55,619 nucleotides of DNA from Ruminococcus sp. Lineage in GTDB: Bacteria; Bacillota; Clostridia; Oscillospirales; Ruminococcaceae. Where the stretch lies: the NCBI GenBank assembly GCA_021199305.1, contig JAJQIH010000036.1, positions 1-55,619 of the forward strand, in the 5' to 3' direction. Every line of letters begins with the position of its first letter. Within the stretch, counting starts at the first letter, position 1. Of this stretch, positions 44,329 to 53,485 are shown in pieces. Below the pieces are notes generated by a model that saw nothing but the letters and a program-made list of their open reading frames with translations, was not told where the DNA came from and made no database searches. The position numbers and the translations under genes were made by a program.

Positions 44329-45254
44329 TGGCGAAACGAAAAACCTCTTCAAAGAATACCAAAACTATTGCAACGATAATTGCTGTAATATTGGTTTTGA
44401 TAGTTGGAGCGCTCGATTATTTCGGCGTTATAAATTTAAGCGACGAGCAGGCTGAAATCTCAGTCAGCTCTACCGCTTCGGATGCTGAAAATACGGTGAG
44501 CTTTGTCGATGTCGGACAGGGTAACTGTACCCTTGCAGTTTCAGGTGACAGCGCCATTTTAATTGACGCTGGCGAAACGGATAAGGGCGAGGACGTTGTT
44601 TCATATCTTGAAGCTATGAATGTTACAAAGCTTGATTACATAATAATTTCCCACCAGCATACAGACCATATGGGCGGTATGATTGACGTTTTAAACAGCG
44701 ATATAGAGGTCGGAAAAATCATCATGCCCGAAATTCCCGAAAAGCTGACGCCGACAAGCTATACATATACAAATCTCCTGACTGCAATCGAAGAAAAGGG
44801 ACTTTCCGTCCGTGCGGCAAGAGATGAGCAGTTTGAGGTTGGCGATTTCACAGTTTCAACCTTCGCTATGGAGGGCGATTACAGCGACCTTAACAACTAT
44901 TCCGTTGTCACCAAAATAGAAACAGATGCAGGAAGCTTTATAATAATGGGCGACCTTGAAACTACCGCTGAAAAGGAGCTTCTCAGCAAGGATGCTGACC
45001 TTTCTGCCGACGTTATTTTAGTCGGACATCACGGAAGCTCGTCGTCAAGCTCTGACAGCTTGCTTGAAAGCGTAAACCCATCCTGCGCAGTTATAAGTGT
45101 CGGCGCAGATAATAGCTACGGCCACCCGAACGACGCTACAATTGAGAGAATTGAAAATTATACCGACAGCATTTACAGAACAGATTTAAACGGAACGATT
45201 GTTTTTGACTGCGACGGAAAGAACTTATCTATGAACGTTGAAAAGAGTGAATAA
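44328..45254 (+). CDS. ComEC/Rec2-like metallo-beta-lactamase-fold protein, membrane-anchored
   Basis: This 308-residue protein has an N-terminal anchor (helix about 13-32) and an extracellular metallo-beta-lactamase domain like the C-terminal domain of ComEC. The metal motif is ISHQHTDHMGG (HxHxDH), followed by IIMGDLE and VGHHGSSSSSS. ComEC itself transports DNA; stand-alone copies such as this lack the channel and may be nucleases. The gene starts at the last base of ftsK (TAATG) and precedes a DUF3006 gene by two bases, a pairing seen in other Firmicutes. Confidence 0.88.
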   Translation: MAKRKTSSKNTKTIATIIAVILVLIVGALDYFGVINLSDEQAEISVSSTASDAENTVSFVDVGQGNCTLAVSGDSAILIDAGETDKGEDVVSYLEAMNVTKLDYIIISHQHTDHMGGMIDVLNSDIEVGKIIMPEIPEKLTPTSYTYTNLLTAIEEKGLSVRAARDEQFEVGDFTVSTFAMEGDYSDLNNYSVVTKIETDAGSFIIMGDLETTAEKELLSKDADLSADVILVGHHGSSSSSSDSLLESVNPSCAVISVGADNSYGHPNDATIERIENYTDSIYRTDLNGTIVFDCDGKNLSMNVEKSE

Positions 45255-45256
45255 TT

Positions 45257-45472
45257 ATGGAGCTAAGTGTTTTATCAATCAGCGATGATATTGTAAAGCT
45301 TGAAGACGAAGATTTAAAAATTTCATATTGCCGCCTGTCCGAAATGCCGGAAGGAATAAAAGTAAACGATATAATAGAATACAAAAATGGCGGGTACAAA
45401 ATACTTGCCGAAAAAACAAAGGAACGCAAAGAACAAAATATAAAGCTTTTAAATTCTTTGTGGGAGGATTAA
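45257..45472 (+). CDS. DUF3006 domain protein
   Basis: This 71-residue protein has the alternating small beta-barrel pattern of DUF3006: a first strand pair ending in VKLEDED, then LPEG-like MPEGIKVNDIIEYKNGGYKIL and a C-terminal helix with charged residues ending near the final Trp. Such proteins commonly accompany the metallo-beta-lactamase gene just upstream. Function unknown. Confidence 0.78.
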   Translation: MELSVLSISDDIVKLEDEDLKISYCRLSEMPEGIKVNDIIEYKNGGYKILAEKTKERKEQNIKLLNSLWED

Positions 45473-45474
45473 AA

Positions 45475-46338
45475 ATGGAGAGGAATCTTCTAAAGACTTT
45501 AAAGGATAATATGAATAGCTGCTCTAAGGGCCACAGGCTTATAACAGAGTATGTCATAAACCACTCTGACAAAGCAGCTTTTATGACAGCCTCCAAGCTT
45601 GGAAGGGCAGTAGGCGTGTCGGAATCGACCGTTGTGAGGTTTGCGATTTCGCTGGGCTTTAAGGGCTATCCTGAATTTCAAAAGAGCCTTCAGGAGCAGG
45701 TAAAAGCGAATCTTACAGCAGTTCAGAGAATGGAACTGAGCGACGACAGAATTGGCGGAGAAAACGTACTCGAAAACGTAATGACCGCCGACATTGACAG
45801 AATCAAGGAAACGCTTTCAGAAATTTCAACAAACGACTTTAATCAAGCGGTCGAAGCTATCGCAAATGCACATTCAATTTACATAATCGGAAACAGAAGT
45901 GCCTCTGCACTTGCGTCTTTTGCCGAGTATTATTTAAGCCTGATGTTTTCTTACGTCAAGCGAGTAAAGCCTTCCTCTACCAGCGAAATGTTAGAGCAGG
46001 TTATGAAAATCGACGAGCGTGACGTAATTATAGGCTTTTCCTTCCCAAGATATTCAACTCAGACCCGTATTGCGCTTCAATACGCAAGAGATAAAAAAGC
46101 GAAGGTCGTAGCCTTTACCGATTCTGACAATTCTCCGCTTGTGCCTTTTGCCGATTATCTTTTGGTTTCGGGAAGCGATATGGCGAGCTTTGTCGATTCG
46201 CTCGTTGCGCCGCTTTCGCTTCTGAACGCTCTTATTGTAGCGGTTTCTGCAAAGAAAAAGGATATGATTTCCAAAAACTTTGCTACTCTCGAAGCTATCT
46301 GGGAGGAATACAACGCTTATGATACGAGGGAGCAGTAA
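45475..46338 (+). CDS. MurR/RpiR family transcriptional regulator
   Basis: This 287-residue protein has an N-terminal RpiR helix-turn-helix (about 30-80, ASKLGRAVGVSESTVVRFAISLGFKGYPEFQKSL) and a C-terminal SIS sugar-phosphate-binding domain (about 120-260, IYIIGNRSASALASFAEYYL). The family senses sugar phosphates such as MurNAc-6-P, though no sugar operon is nearby to suggest the ligand. The start is the ATG at 45475, preceded by GGGAGGA; a longer frame reading back into the DUF3006 gene is not supported. Its stop abuts the next gene. Confidence 0.93.
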   Translation: MERNLLKTLKDNMNSCSKGHRLITEYVINHSDKAAFMTASKLGRAVGVSESTVVRFAISLGFKGYPEFQKSLQEQVKANLTAVQRMELSDDRIGGENVLENVMTADIDRIKETLSEISTNDFNQAVEAIANAHSIYIIGNRSASALASFAEYYLSLMFSYVKRVKPSSTSEMLEQVMKIDERDVIIGFSFPRYSTQTRIALQYARDKKAKVVAFTDSDNSPLVPFADYLLVSGSDMASFVDSLVAPLSLLNALIVAVSAKKKDMISKNFATLEAIWEEYNAYDTREQ

Positions 46339-47562
46339 ATGAGTGAAATAATTATTGTCGGCGGCGGAGCGTCAGGTTTGATGGCAGCTATAAAGTGCGC
46401 CGAAAAGGGGAATAAGGTTACAGTTTTTGAGCATCAGAAAATTCCTGGTAAAAAGCTTCTTATCACAGGAAAGGGAAGATGCAACGTAACCAACAACAGC
46501 GACGTTGATACAATTTTAAAAAATATCCCTCGAAATTCAAGGTTTATGTATTCCGCTCTTAATTCTTTTGACTCAAGCGATACCATGAGCTTTTTTGAAG
46601 CTCTGGGAGTGAAACTTAAAACCGAGCGAGGCAAAAGGGTTTTCCCTGAAAGCGATAAATCCTCCGATATAGTCGACGCTCTCGTAGCAAGGGCAAGGGA
46701 CTGCGGCGTCAAATTTATTTTTGAAGGCGTTCGTGAAATCTTAGTCGAAGAAAACAGGGTAATTGGCGTCAAAACCGCAAAGGGAAAGTATTTTGCTGAC
46801 GCTGTAATTGTAGCGACAGGCGGCAAAAGCTACCCCAAAACTGGTTCTACAGGAGATGGATATAAATTTGCCGAAAGGCTGGGCATTAACGTGACGGAAA
46901 TTTCGCCGTCGCTTGTGCCGATTGAGATCAAAGAAAGCTTTGTTGCTTCTCTTTCAGGTCTTTCACTCAGAAACGTAACGCTGAAGCTTTTTAAAGGCGA
47001 CAGCACAAAGCCTGTTTACGAGGAGCTTGGAGAAATGCTTTTTACGCATTTTGGCGTTTCAGGGCCGCTTGTTTTGACCTCCTCCGCTCATATGGAAAGT
47101 AATGCTGATTACCGATACGAAATCGACCTAAAGCCTGCGCTTGACGAGAAAAAGCTCGACGACAGAATTTTGCGGGATTTTTCGCTTAATACAAATCGTG
47201 CAATTTCAAATACGCTTACAAAGCTTTTGCCTTCCTCTTTGATTTTGCCAATACTGAAATCTGCCAAAATCGATCCGCAAACAAAGGTGAATTCAGTCAC
47301 CAAGGAGCAGAGAAAAGCGCTGGTCAAATCAGTAAAGGGAATGAAGCTTACCGTTTCGGGTAAACGCCCGATAGATGAAGCCGTTATCACAAGGGGAGGC
47401 GTTGACACAAAGGAAATCAACCCGAAAACAATGGAGAGCAAGAAAATAAGCTCGCTGTATTTTATCGGTGAGGTTTTAGATATTGACGCATATACAGGTG
47501 GATTTAATTTACAGATTGCTTTTTCAACGGCAAACGCCGTTTCAAATAATTTCAGTATTTAA
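46339..47562 (+). CDS. HI0933-like NAD(P)/FAD-dependent oxidoreductase
   Basis: This 407-residue flavoprotein of the HI0933/YhiN family has the N-terminal FAD dinucleotide-binding motif IIIVGGGASGLMAA (about 3-16). Family blocks include PGKKLLITGKGRCNVTN, VIVATGGKSYPKTGSTGDGY, the C-terminal ITRGGVDTKEINPKTMESK and LYFIGEVLDIDAYTGGFNLQIAFSTA. The physiological reaction is not known. It follows the RpiR gene directly and lies 14 bases before cmk. Confidence 0.92.
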   Translation: MSEIIIVGGGASGLMAAIKCAEKGNKVTVFEHQKIPGKKLLITGKGRCNVTNNSDVDTILKNIPRNSRFMYSALNSFDSSDTMSFFEALGVKLKTERGKRVFPESDKSSDIVDALVARARDCGVKFIFEGVREILVEENRVIGVKTAKGKYFADAVIVATGGKSYPKTGSTGDGYKFAERLGINVTEISPSLVPIEIKESFVASLSGLSLRNVTLKLFKGDSTKPVYEELGEMLFTHFGVSGPLVLTSSAHMESNADYRYEIDLKPALDEKKLDDRILRDFSLNTNRAISNTLTKLLPSSLILPILKSAKIDPQTKVNSVTKEQRKALVKSVKGMKLTVSGKRPIDEAVITRGGVDTKEINPKTMESKKISSLYFIGEVLDIDAYTGGFNLQIAFSTANAVSNNFSI

Positions 47563-47576
47563 AGGATGGGACGAAA

Positions 47577-48950
47577 ATGAGTATAAATGTTGCGCTTGAC
47601 GGACCTTCGGGCGCCGGAAAGTCTACTATCGCAAGAGCAGCCTCCGAGCGGCTGAAATATCTTTATGTCGATACGGGAGCTATGTACAGAGCTGTAGCGT
47701 TTTACGTTTTGAGCAAAGGACTTAACCCTGAAAACAAGGATGAGGTTGTCGGTGCGTTAGCTGGTATCAGCATTGAGCTTAAATACACCGAGCAGGGTCA
47801 GAGAATAATCTTAAACGGCGAGGATGTAAGCGACAGTATAAGAACGCCTGAAATTTCAATGGCAGCGTCTGCAGTTTCTGCTATTTCCGAAACAAGAGAG
47901 TTCCTGCTTTCTCTTCAAAAGAACCTCGCTAAGGAAAATAACGTAATAATGGACGGCAGAGATATAGCAACTGTAGTTTTGCCGAATGCTGACGTTAAAA
48001 TTTTCCTGACCGCTTCTGCTGAAACGAGAGCTAAAAGAAGATACGACGAGCTTGTGCAAAAGGGCGAAAGCGTTACTTATGAAGAGGTTTTAAACGACGT
48101 AAACCAACGTGATTATAACGATATTCACCGTGATGTTGCGCCGCTCAGGCAGGCGGACGACGCTATTTTGGTTGATTCTTCAGCTCTTACACTTGATGAG
48201 TCAATAGATAAAGTGGTAGAGGTAATCGAGAATAAGATAAAGGCTAAAAAGGTGTCAGCCAGGGAAATCCCAGAGGTTCAGCCTGTTGTAAAGGGAGCAA
48301 GGCCCCCTCTCTGGAAAAGAATCTGCCACGAGTTTTTACGACTTATCGCAAAGGCAATCTATCATACATACTTAGATCTTAGCTTTGAGGGGCTTGAAAA
48401 CGTACCGAAGGACGGCTCCAATATTTTTGCAAGCAACCACAGAAGCTATACTGACCCGATTTTAATCTCCCTGAAGCCTAAAGTAATGTTTTCATTTATG
48501 GCAAAGGAGGAGCTTTTTGAGAAGAACATCTTCTTTACAATTCTTATAAAGCTTTTCGGCGCATTTCCGGTAGTGCGTGGCAGCGGCGGAAAGCAATCTA
48601 TTGAAACCTCGCTTGAACGCCTGAACAAAGGCTATAACCTTGTAATTTTCCCTGAGGGAACCCGTTCAAAGGACGGTAAGGTCTTAAAGGGCAAAACAGG
48701 AGTTGCCCTTGTTGCCGCAATAGCACAGGTGCCTGTAATTCCAACAGGAATAGTGTTCGAGGGAAAGATTAAATTCAGACGCAAGGTTACTGTAAAATTC
48801 GGCAAGCCTGTTATCCCTTCTGAAATCGGAGTTGACAGCTGTGAGAACAAAAAGGTAAAGCATCTGAGAAATGAAATTATGGCTTCAATTACTGAATTAG
48901 TTGAAGGAAAATCCGACGAAAGCGAGCAAGAAAATGTTAACAAACTGTAA
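47577..48950 (+). CDS. cmk: Fusion of CMP kinase and PlsC-type 1-acylglycerol-3-phosphate acyltransferase
   Basis: This 457-residue protein has two complete enzyme domains in one frame. Residues 1-220 are cytidylate kinase (Walker A DGPSGAGKST, YVDTGAMYRA, IMDGRDIATVV, QRDYNDIHRDVAPLR), which makes CDP or dCDP. After a linker of about 30 residues, residues 255-440 are a PlsC acyltransferase with NHRSYTDP (the HX4D-type motif), FMAKEELF, FPVVRG and FPEGTRSKDG, which makes phosphatidic acid. In many Clostridia the two are separate adjacent genes upstream of ispH-rpsA. No frameshift or internal stop is present. The gene overlaps ispH by 17 bases. Confidence 0.93.
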   Translation: MSINVALDGPSGAGKSTIARAASERLKYLYVDTGAMYRAVAFYVLSKGLNPENKDEVVGALAGISIELKYTEQGQRIILNGEDVSDSIRTPEISMAASAVSAISETREFLLSLQKNLAKENNVIMDGRDIATVVLPNADVKIFLTASAETRAKRRYDELVQKGESVTYEEVLNDVNQRDYNDIHRDVAPLRQADDAILVDSSALTLDESIDKVVEVIENKIKAKKVSAREIPEVQPVVKGARPPLWKRICHEFLRLIAKAIYHTYLDLSFEGLENVPKDGSNIFASNHRSYTDPILISLKPKVMFSFMAKEELFEKNIFFTILIKLFGAFPVVRGSGGKQSIETSLERLNKGYNLVIFPEGTRSKDGKVLKGKTGVALVAAIAQVPVIPTGIVFEGKIKFRRKVTVKFGKPVIPSEIGVDSCENKKVKHLRNEIMASITELVEGKSDESEQENVNKL

Positions 48951-51054
48951 AATTTTTGTTGCAAAAACCGCTGGATTTTGTTTTGGTGTAGACAGAGCAA
49001 TCAAAATAGTGTATAATAAACTGGATAACCAAAATAAAAAGGTTGTCACATTAGGACCAATAATCCATAATCAGAGCGTTGTTGACGATCTCAGGCAAAA
49101 AGGCGTTGAAGTAGTCGATAAAATAAGCGATGCTGCTGGCTGCGTTACGATAATTCGTTCGCACGGAGTGGCAAAGAATGTTTACGATGAGCTTTTAAGC
49201 GTTGGCGCTGAGATAATTGACGCAACCTGTCCTTTTGTTTCCAGAATACATGATATTTGTTTTGAATGCTCTTCAGACGGATATACAATGCTTATCGCTG
49301 GGAACAAAACTCATCCTGAAGTTGTAGGAATAGAGGGTCATTGTCAAAACGGTGCATATGTTTTTTCAACTGAGCGAGAGCTTACCGACATATTAAGTAA
49401 GCTTGAACCTGACGAAAAAATCGCAGTCGTTTCGCAAACTACCTTTAATGAGTCTGAATGGAAAAAGCTAAAGAGCATTATTTTATCAAGCTTTCCGAAT
49501 GCGAAAATTTACGATACCATTTGCAGCGCCACCTCAAAAAGGCAGAGCGACGCAAAGGAATTATCAAAAAAAGCTGATGTAATGCTGATAGTTGGAGGAC
49601 GGAATAGCTCTAACACACTAAAGCTTAAAGAAGTGTGCAGTGAAAATTGCAAAACATTTTTGGTGGAGGACGCAAGAGAGCTTTATGATCTGGATTTTTC
49701 CGATGTGAAATTCTTAGGAATTTCTGCCGGCGCATCAACTCCGGCATATATTATCAAGGAGGTAGAAAGAACCATGACTGAGATTCTGAACAATGAAGAG
49801 AATTTCGATTTTGAAGAGGCTATTGACAAGTCTTTCAAAAAAATATATATAGGAGCAAAGCTGACCGGTAAAGTAACAGCAGTCAACAAGAGCGAAGCGC
49901 TTGTTGATATCGGCGTTAAAAGCACTGGCGTTATACCGTCGTATGAAATCTCAAACGATACGACCAAAAAGCCAGAAGAGCTTTTGGCTGTCGGCGACGT
50001 TATCGACGTAGTTGTTATGAGAACTAACGATTCCGAAGGCATTGTAACTCTCTCAAAGAAGAGAGTTGACGCTCTTGTAGGATTTGAAACTGTCAAGAAG
50101 GCCAAGGAAGAGGACACTGTTTTAACAGGTACTGTTACGGATGTTGTAAAGGGCGGTATGCTCGTTTCAACAAACGGAATCAAGGTGTTTATCCCAGGAA
50201 CTCAATCCAATCTGAGAAAGGGAGAAAACCTCGATCAGCTTTTAAAGCAGGAGGTTAGCTTCAAGATTATTGATGTTGATGAAAAGAGAAACCGCGCTGT
50301 TGGTTCAATTCGCGCAGTAGTAAGAGAGCAAAGAGAAAAGGCTAAGGCTGCATTCTTAGAGAGCGCAGAAGCAGGTCAGGTCGTTACAGGAACTGTCAAG
50401 AGCATTATGGACTACGGCGTATTTGTTGACCTTGGCGGAATTGACGGACTTGTAAGAAAGCCTGATCTTACATGGAAGAGAATCAAGCATCCATCAGACG
50501 TTGTTGCAGTAGGCGACGAGGTTGAGGTTAAGATTAAGGAAATTGATAAGGAAACTGGTAAGATCGCCCTCATTATGAAGAAGGAAGAGGACAATCCGTG
50601 GGTAATATTCAACAAGAACTACGGAGTAGGACAGGAGATTACCGTTACTATCGTTTCAATCACTTCGTTCGGAGCTTTTGCAAGAATCATCGACGGAATC
50701 GACGGACTTATACATATTTCACAGATTGCTAACAAGAGAGTTGAAAATGTAGCTGACGTTTTAAAGGTTGGCGACGAGGTTCAGGTTAAGATTACTGACA
50801 TCAACACCGAGAGAAGCAGAATCAGTCTTTCAATGAGAGCGCTTCTTCCGGTTGAGGAAGAAAAGCCAAAGGAAGAGCCTGCTGAGGAGCCTGAATCTGA
50901 CGTTGTTTACTCAACTGAGGATGATCATTCAGAAGACGAAGCACCAGTTGAAGAGGTTGCAGAAGCTGTAGAAGAAGCACCTGTTCAGGACGCAGTTGAG
51001 GCTGCAGCTGCCGAAGCTCTTGAAGCTTTAGCTGACGACAAGGACGCTGAATAA
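48934..51054 (+). CDS. ispH: Fusion of IspH (HMBPP reductase) and ribosomal protein S1-like domains
   Basis: This 706-residue protein has an N-terminal IspH domain (1-285), the [4Fe-4S] enzyme making isopentenyl and dimethylallyl diphosphate, with cysteines C16 (GFCFGV), C99 (DATCPFV) and C197 (YDTICSAT). Four S1 RNA-binding repeats follow (about 300-655, each with a G-x-FV-type strand such as DYGVFVDLGGIDGL and SFGAFARIIDGIDGL), then a very acidic tail. Such IspH-RpsA fusions are known in Clostridia. The start at 48934 overlaps the upstream gene and has only a weak ribosome binding site, so translation is probably coupled; a TTG at 48901 is a poorer choice. Confidence 0.93.
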   Translation: MLTNCKIFVAKTAGFCFGVDRAIKIVYNKLDNQNKKVVTLGPIIHNQSVVDDLRQKGVEVVDKISDAAGCVTIIRSHGVAKNVYDELLSVGAEIIDATCPFVSRIHDICFECSSDGYTMLIAGNKTHPEVVGIEGHCQNGAYVFSTERELTDILSKLEPDEKIAVVSQTTFNESEWKKLKSIILSSFPNAKIYDTICSATSKRQSDAKELSKKADVMLIVGGRNSSNTLKLKEVCSENCKTFLVEDARELYDLDFSDVKFLGISAGASTPAYIIKEVERTMTEILNNEENFDFEEAIDKSFKKIYIGAKLTGKVTAVNKSEALVDIGVKSTGVIPSYEISNDTTKKPEELLAVGDVIDVVVMRTNDSEGIVTLSKKRVDALVGFETVKKAKEEDTVLTGTVTDVVKGGMLVSTNGIKVFIPGTQSNLRKGENLDQLLKQEVSFKIIDVDEKRNRAVGSIRAVVREQREKAKAAFLESAEAGQVVTGTVKSIMDYGVFVDLGGIDGLVRKPDLTWKRIKHPSDVVAVGDEVEVKIKEIDKETGKIALIMKKEEDNPWVIFNKNYGVGQEITVTIVSITSFGAFARIIDGIDGLIHISQIANKRVENVADVLKVGDEVQVKITDINTERSRISLSMRALLPVEEEKPKEEPAEEPESDVVYSTEDDHSEDEAPVEEVAEAVEEAPVQDAVEAAAAEALEALADDKDAE

Positions 51055-51077
51055 TACATTTAATAATTTAAATTTTC

Positions 51078-51110
51078 GAGGGGTAAGTTTTTTCTTGCCC
51101 CTCTTTACTT
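51078..51110 (+). terminator. Rho-independent terminator after ispH-rpsA
   Basis: GAGGGGTAAG (51078-51087) pairs with CTTGCCCCTC (51094-51103) over ten pairs (one T-G), followed by TTTACTTTTT. The tail overlaps the -35 box of the next predicted promoter. Confidence 0.9.
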
Positions 51111-51143
51111 TTTGAAGCATTTGTGATATACTACAAATTGTAG
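51104..51143 (+). promoter_or_regulatory. Promoter of the penicillin-binding protein gene with an overlapping palindrome
   Basis: TTTACT (51104-51109) and TATACT (51127-51132) are 17 bases apart. A 13-base perfect palindrome CTACAAATTGTAG (51131-51143) covers the expected start point and could be a regulator site. Further downstream TTTGCCC..GGGCAAA (about 51159-51180) forms a 7-pair hairpin in the leader. Confidence 0.5.
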
Positions 51144-51240
51144 AACAATTATTGTTTGCCCTTTTTTATCGGGCAAATCATCAATATACAAATGACAACG
51201 ATTTGACAAAAGCAGGTCCTGTTTAACTGAAAGGATTACT

Positions 51241-53478
51241 ATGAAAAAAGAGAACTTGAAATCAAGCACAGAGGTGCCCTACAAGCCAACAAAGAGAAAA
51301 AAGGTCAAGCGACACGGTAAGGTGTACAAGGTATTCAGATTTTTAATGATGTTCTTGCTTTCTGTGTTTTTGATAATAATAATCAGCGGCTCGATATTGG
51401 TAACTGCGCTTACAATTTACATTCTTAATTTTGCCGATACCACATCTACTATAAGTCTTGATAATATTGAGGTTAATTTCACTACCAGATTTCTGGCGGA
51501 AAACCCTGAATATGATAAGGAAGATGAAACCAGCGAGGAGTATGTTCTGTATTATTCCTTAAACGGTAATGGTGAAAAGAGAACGTGGGTTGATATTGAG
51601 GATATTCCAATGTTCGTTAGAGAAGCGTTCGTTTCTACTGAGGATGAAAACTTCTACACTCACGACGGAGTTGACTTCAAGCGAACCTTGGGAGCTTTTA
51701 TAAACGTATTTATTCCGATTTACAGCAGTAATCAGGGTGGTTCAACCATAACCCAGCAGCTTATCAAGAATATCACAGGCGACGACGCTCAGGACGGCGG
51801 CGAAGGATACGCAAGAAAAATCCGGGAAATTTTCAGGTCGATTAACCTTGAAAAAACCGCCACGAAGGACGATATATTAGAAGCTTATCTTAATATCGTT
51901 CCGCTTGGAAATAACGTCTGTGGCGTACAGGCAGCAGCTAACTACTATTTCTCAAAGGACGTTTCAGAACTGTCTGTTAAGGAAGCTGCGAGCTTAGCGG
52001 CGATTACCCGTGCACCTGCGCTTTATAACCCTGTTTACGACTATGATATGAACGTTGGCAGAGCGAACGACTTTATCCTGCAAAATATGCTCGATTACGG
52101 AGCTATTTCAACTACCGAGTACCTCGAAGCTTTGGAAGAGGAGCTGGTTGTAACTGGCGACTCAAGCTATACCTCAGCTGTTGACAGCGAGGATAATGAG
52201 TATGAAATCACAGGCGTTACCTCTTATTATATAGACGCTGCCATAAACGATGCTATAGCTATTTTAGAGGACGAAGAGGGAATTGACTACGATGCCGCCG
52301 AAGAAAAGCTGTTAGCTGGCGGATATACAATATATACAAATGTTGATCTTGAAATGCAAAGCGAGGTTGAAAGCAAGTTCTTGGACTATTCGACCTTCGC
52401 CTACTATACCTCTGACGACGACACGCTGAAAGCGGCGTTTATAGCCATGGACTATAACGGAAACGTAAAGGCTGTGGTCGGCGACAGGGGAGAAAAGACG
52501 GTTTCACGTTCTTTAAGCTATGCCACAATGGCAAGGCGATCGCCGGGTTCGTCCATAAAGCCGATAGCTTCTTATGCGCCGGCGCTCGATAAGGACCTTA
52601 TAACCTACTCGACAATATTTAAAGACGAGCCTATTGAAATTGAAAACGAGGACGGCGAGTTGGAGAAGTGGCCTGTAAACTATTCTGAGGACGGCTATTC
52701 TGAAAACTGGTCGTACAACAACTATTTTACCTTCGAGATGATTTACAAGTCGTTAAATACCGCCCCTGCTCAGATTGTTCAGGAGCTGACGCCAACCTAT
52801 TGCTTTAACTTCCTGCAGGACACAATGCATCTTACAAGCTTAGTTGCCAACGAGGACGGTAAAACGGACGACGCTTATTCTCCAATGGTAGTTGGTGAAT
52901 TTACTTACGGCGTTTACTTAGACGAGCTTGTTGCAGCATATCAGACCTTTGGAAATCAGGGAATGTGGTACAAAGCATCCTTTGTAAACAAGATTGTCGA
53001 CAAGCTGGGAAACGTAGTTTACGAGAATCAATATGTCGGCGAGCAGGCGATAGATTCGTCTACTGGTTATGTTATGAATCGAATGCTTGAACACGTTATA
53101 ACCAATTCTTCTGGTACAGGACGTTATGCAAAGCTTGAAAACGTTGACTTGGTCGGAAAGACCGGTACCTCTAACGAGTGGCAAAACCTGACCTTCGTTG
53201 GTTGTACGCCTGAATATGTAAGCGGCGTCTGGATAGGCTATGAGCTGCTGACCGAGATTGACAGAAGTCAGTACAAGAACATCGGCGCTATCTGGAAGAA
53301 TATTTTCGGCGAAATCGCAGATGCCGGAACCGTTACAGAATTTACAATGCCTGATACGGTTGTCGAACTGAAGTATTGTACAAAGACAGGACTTATAGCA
53401 GGCAGCAACTGTTACAGCACAGCGACAGGCTATTACAAGGATTCAAATATTCCTGAAACCTGTTCTGGAAATCATTAA
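51241..53478 (+). CDS. Class A penicillin-binding protein (transglycosylase/transpeptidase)
   Basis: This is a 745-residue bifunctional peptidoglycan synthase. A basic cytoplasmic N-terminus and one membrane helix (about 33-58) precede the GT51 domain, with the catalytic Glu in EDENFYTHDGVD, GGSTITQQLIKN, and RKIREIFRSINLE / EAYLNIVPLGNNVCGVQAAA. The transpeptidase domain has the nucleophile Ser in GSSIKP, the SLN motif in KSLNTAP and KTGTSN. A short tail ends with a Cys pair (SNCYSTATGYY ... ETCSG). It has an AAAGGATT ribosome binding site and is the first gene after a terminator. Confidence 0.95.
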   Translation: MKKENLKSSTEVPYKPTKRKKVKRHGKVYKVFRFLMMFLLSVFLIIIISGSILVTALTIYILNFADTTSTISLDNIEVNFTTRFLAENPEYDKEDETSEEYVLYYSLNGNGEKRTWVDIEDIPMFVREAFVSTEDENFYTHDGVDFKRTLGAFINVFIPIYSSNQGGSTITQQLIKNITGDDAQDGGEGYARKIREIFRSINLEKTATKDDILEAYLNIVPLGNNVCGVQAAANYYFSKDVSELSVKEAASLAAITRAPALYNPVYDYDMNVGRANDFILQNMLDYGAISTTEYLEALEEELVVTGDSSYTSAVDSEDNEYEITGVTSYYIDAAINDAIAILEDEEGIDYDAAEEKLLAGGYTIYTNVDLEMQSEVESKFLDYSTFAYYTSDDDTLKAAFIAMDYNGNVKAVVGDRGEKTVSRSLSYATMARRSPGSSIKPIASYAPALDKDLITYSTIFKDEPIEIENEDGELEKWPVNYSEDGYSENWSYNNYFTFEMIYKSLNTAPAQIVQELTPTYCFNFLQDTMHLTSLVANEDGKTDDAYSPMVVGEFTYGVYLDELVAAYQTFGNQGMWYKASFVNKIVDKLGNVVYENQYVGEQAIDSSTGYVMNRMLEHVITNSSGTGRYAKLENVDLVGKTGTSNEWQNLTFVGCTPEYVSGVWIGYELLTEIDRSQYKNIGAIWKNIFGEIADAGTVTEFTMPDTVVELKYCTKTGLIAGSNCYSTATGYYKDSNIPETCSGNH

Positions 53479-53485
53479 TATAGGA

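Noticed and set aside
46434-46826. Long minus-strand frames inside plus-strand genes (for example 46434-46826, 49683-50183 and 27524-27943)
   Set aside because: All are opposite well-recognised genes (HI0933-like, ispH-rpsA, pnp) and lack ribosome binding sites; they are a by-product of codon usage.
47577-48950. The cmk-plsC fusion as a sequencing frameshift artefact
   Set aside because: A single uninterrupted frame with a continuous linker joins two complete domains; a frame error would be expected to garble one border. It cannot be fully excluded without a second sequence.
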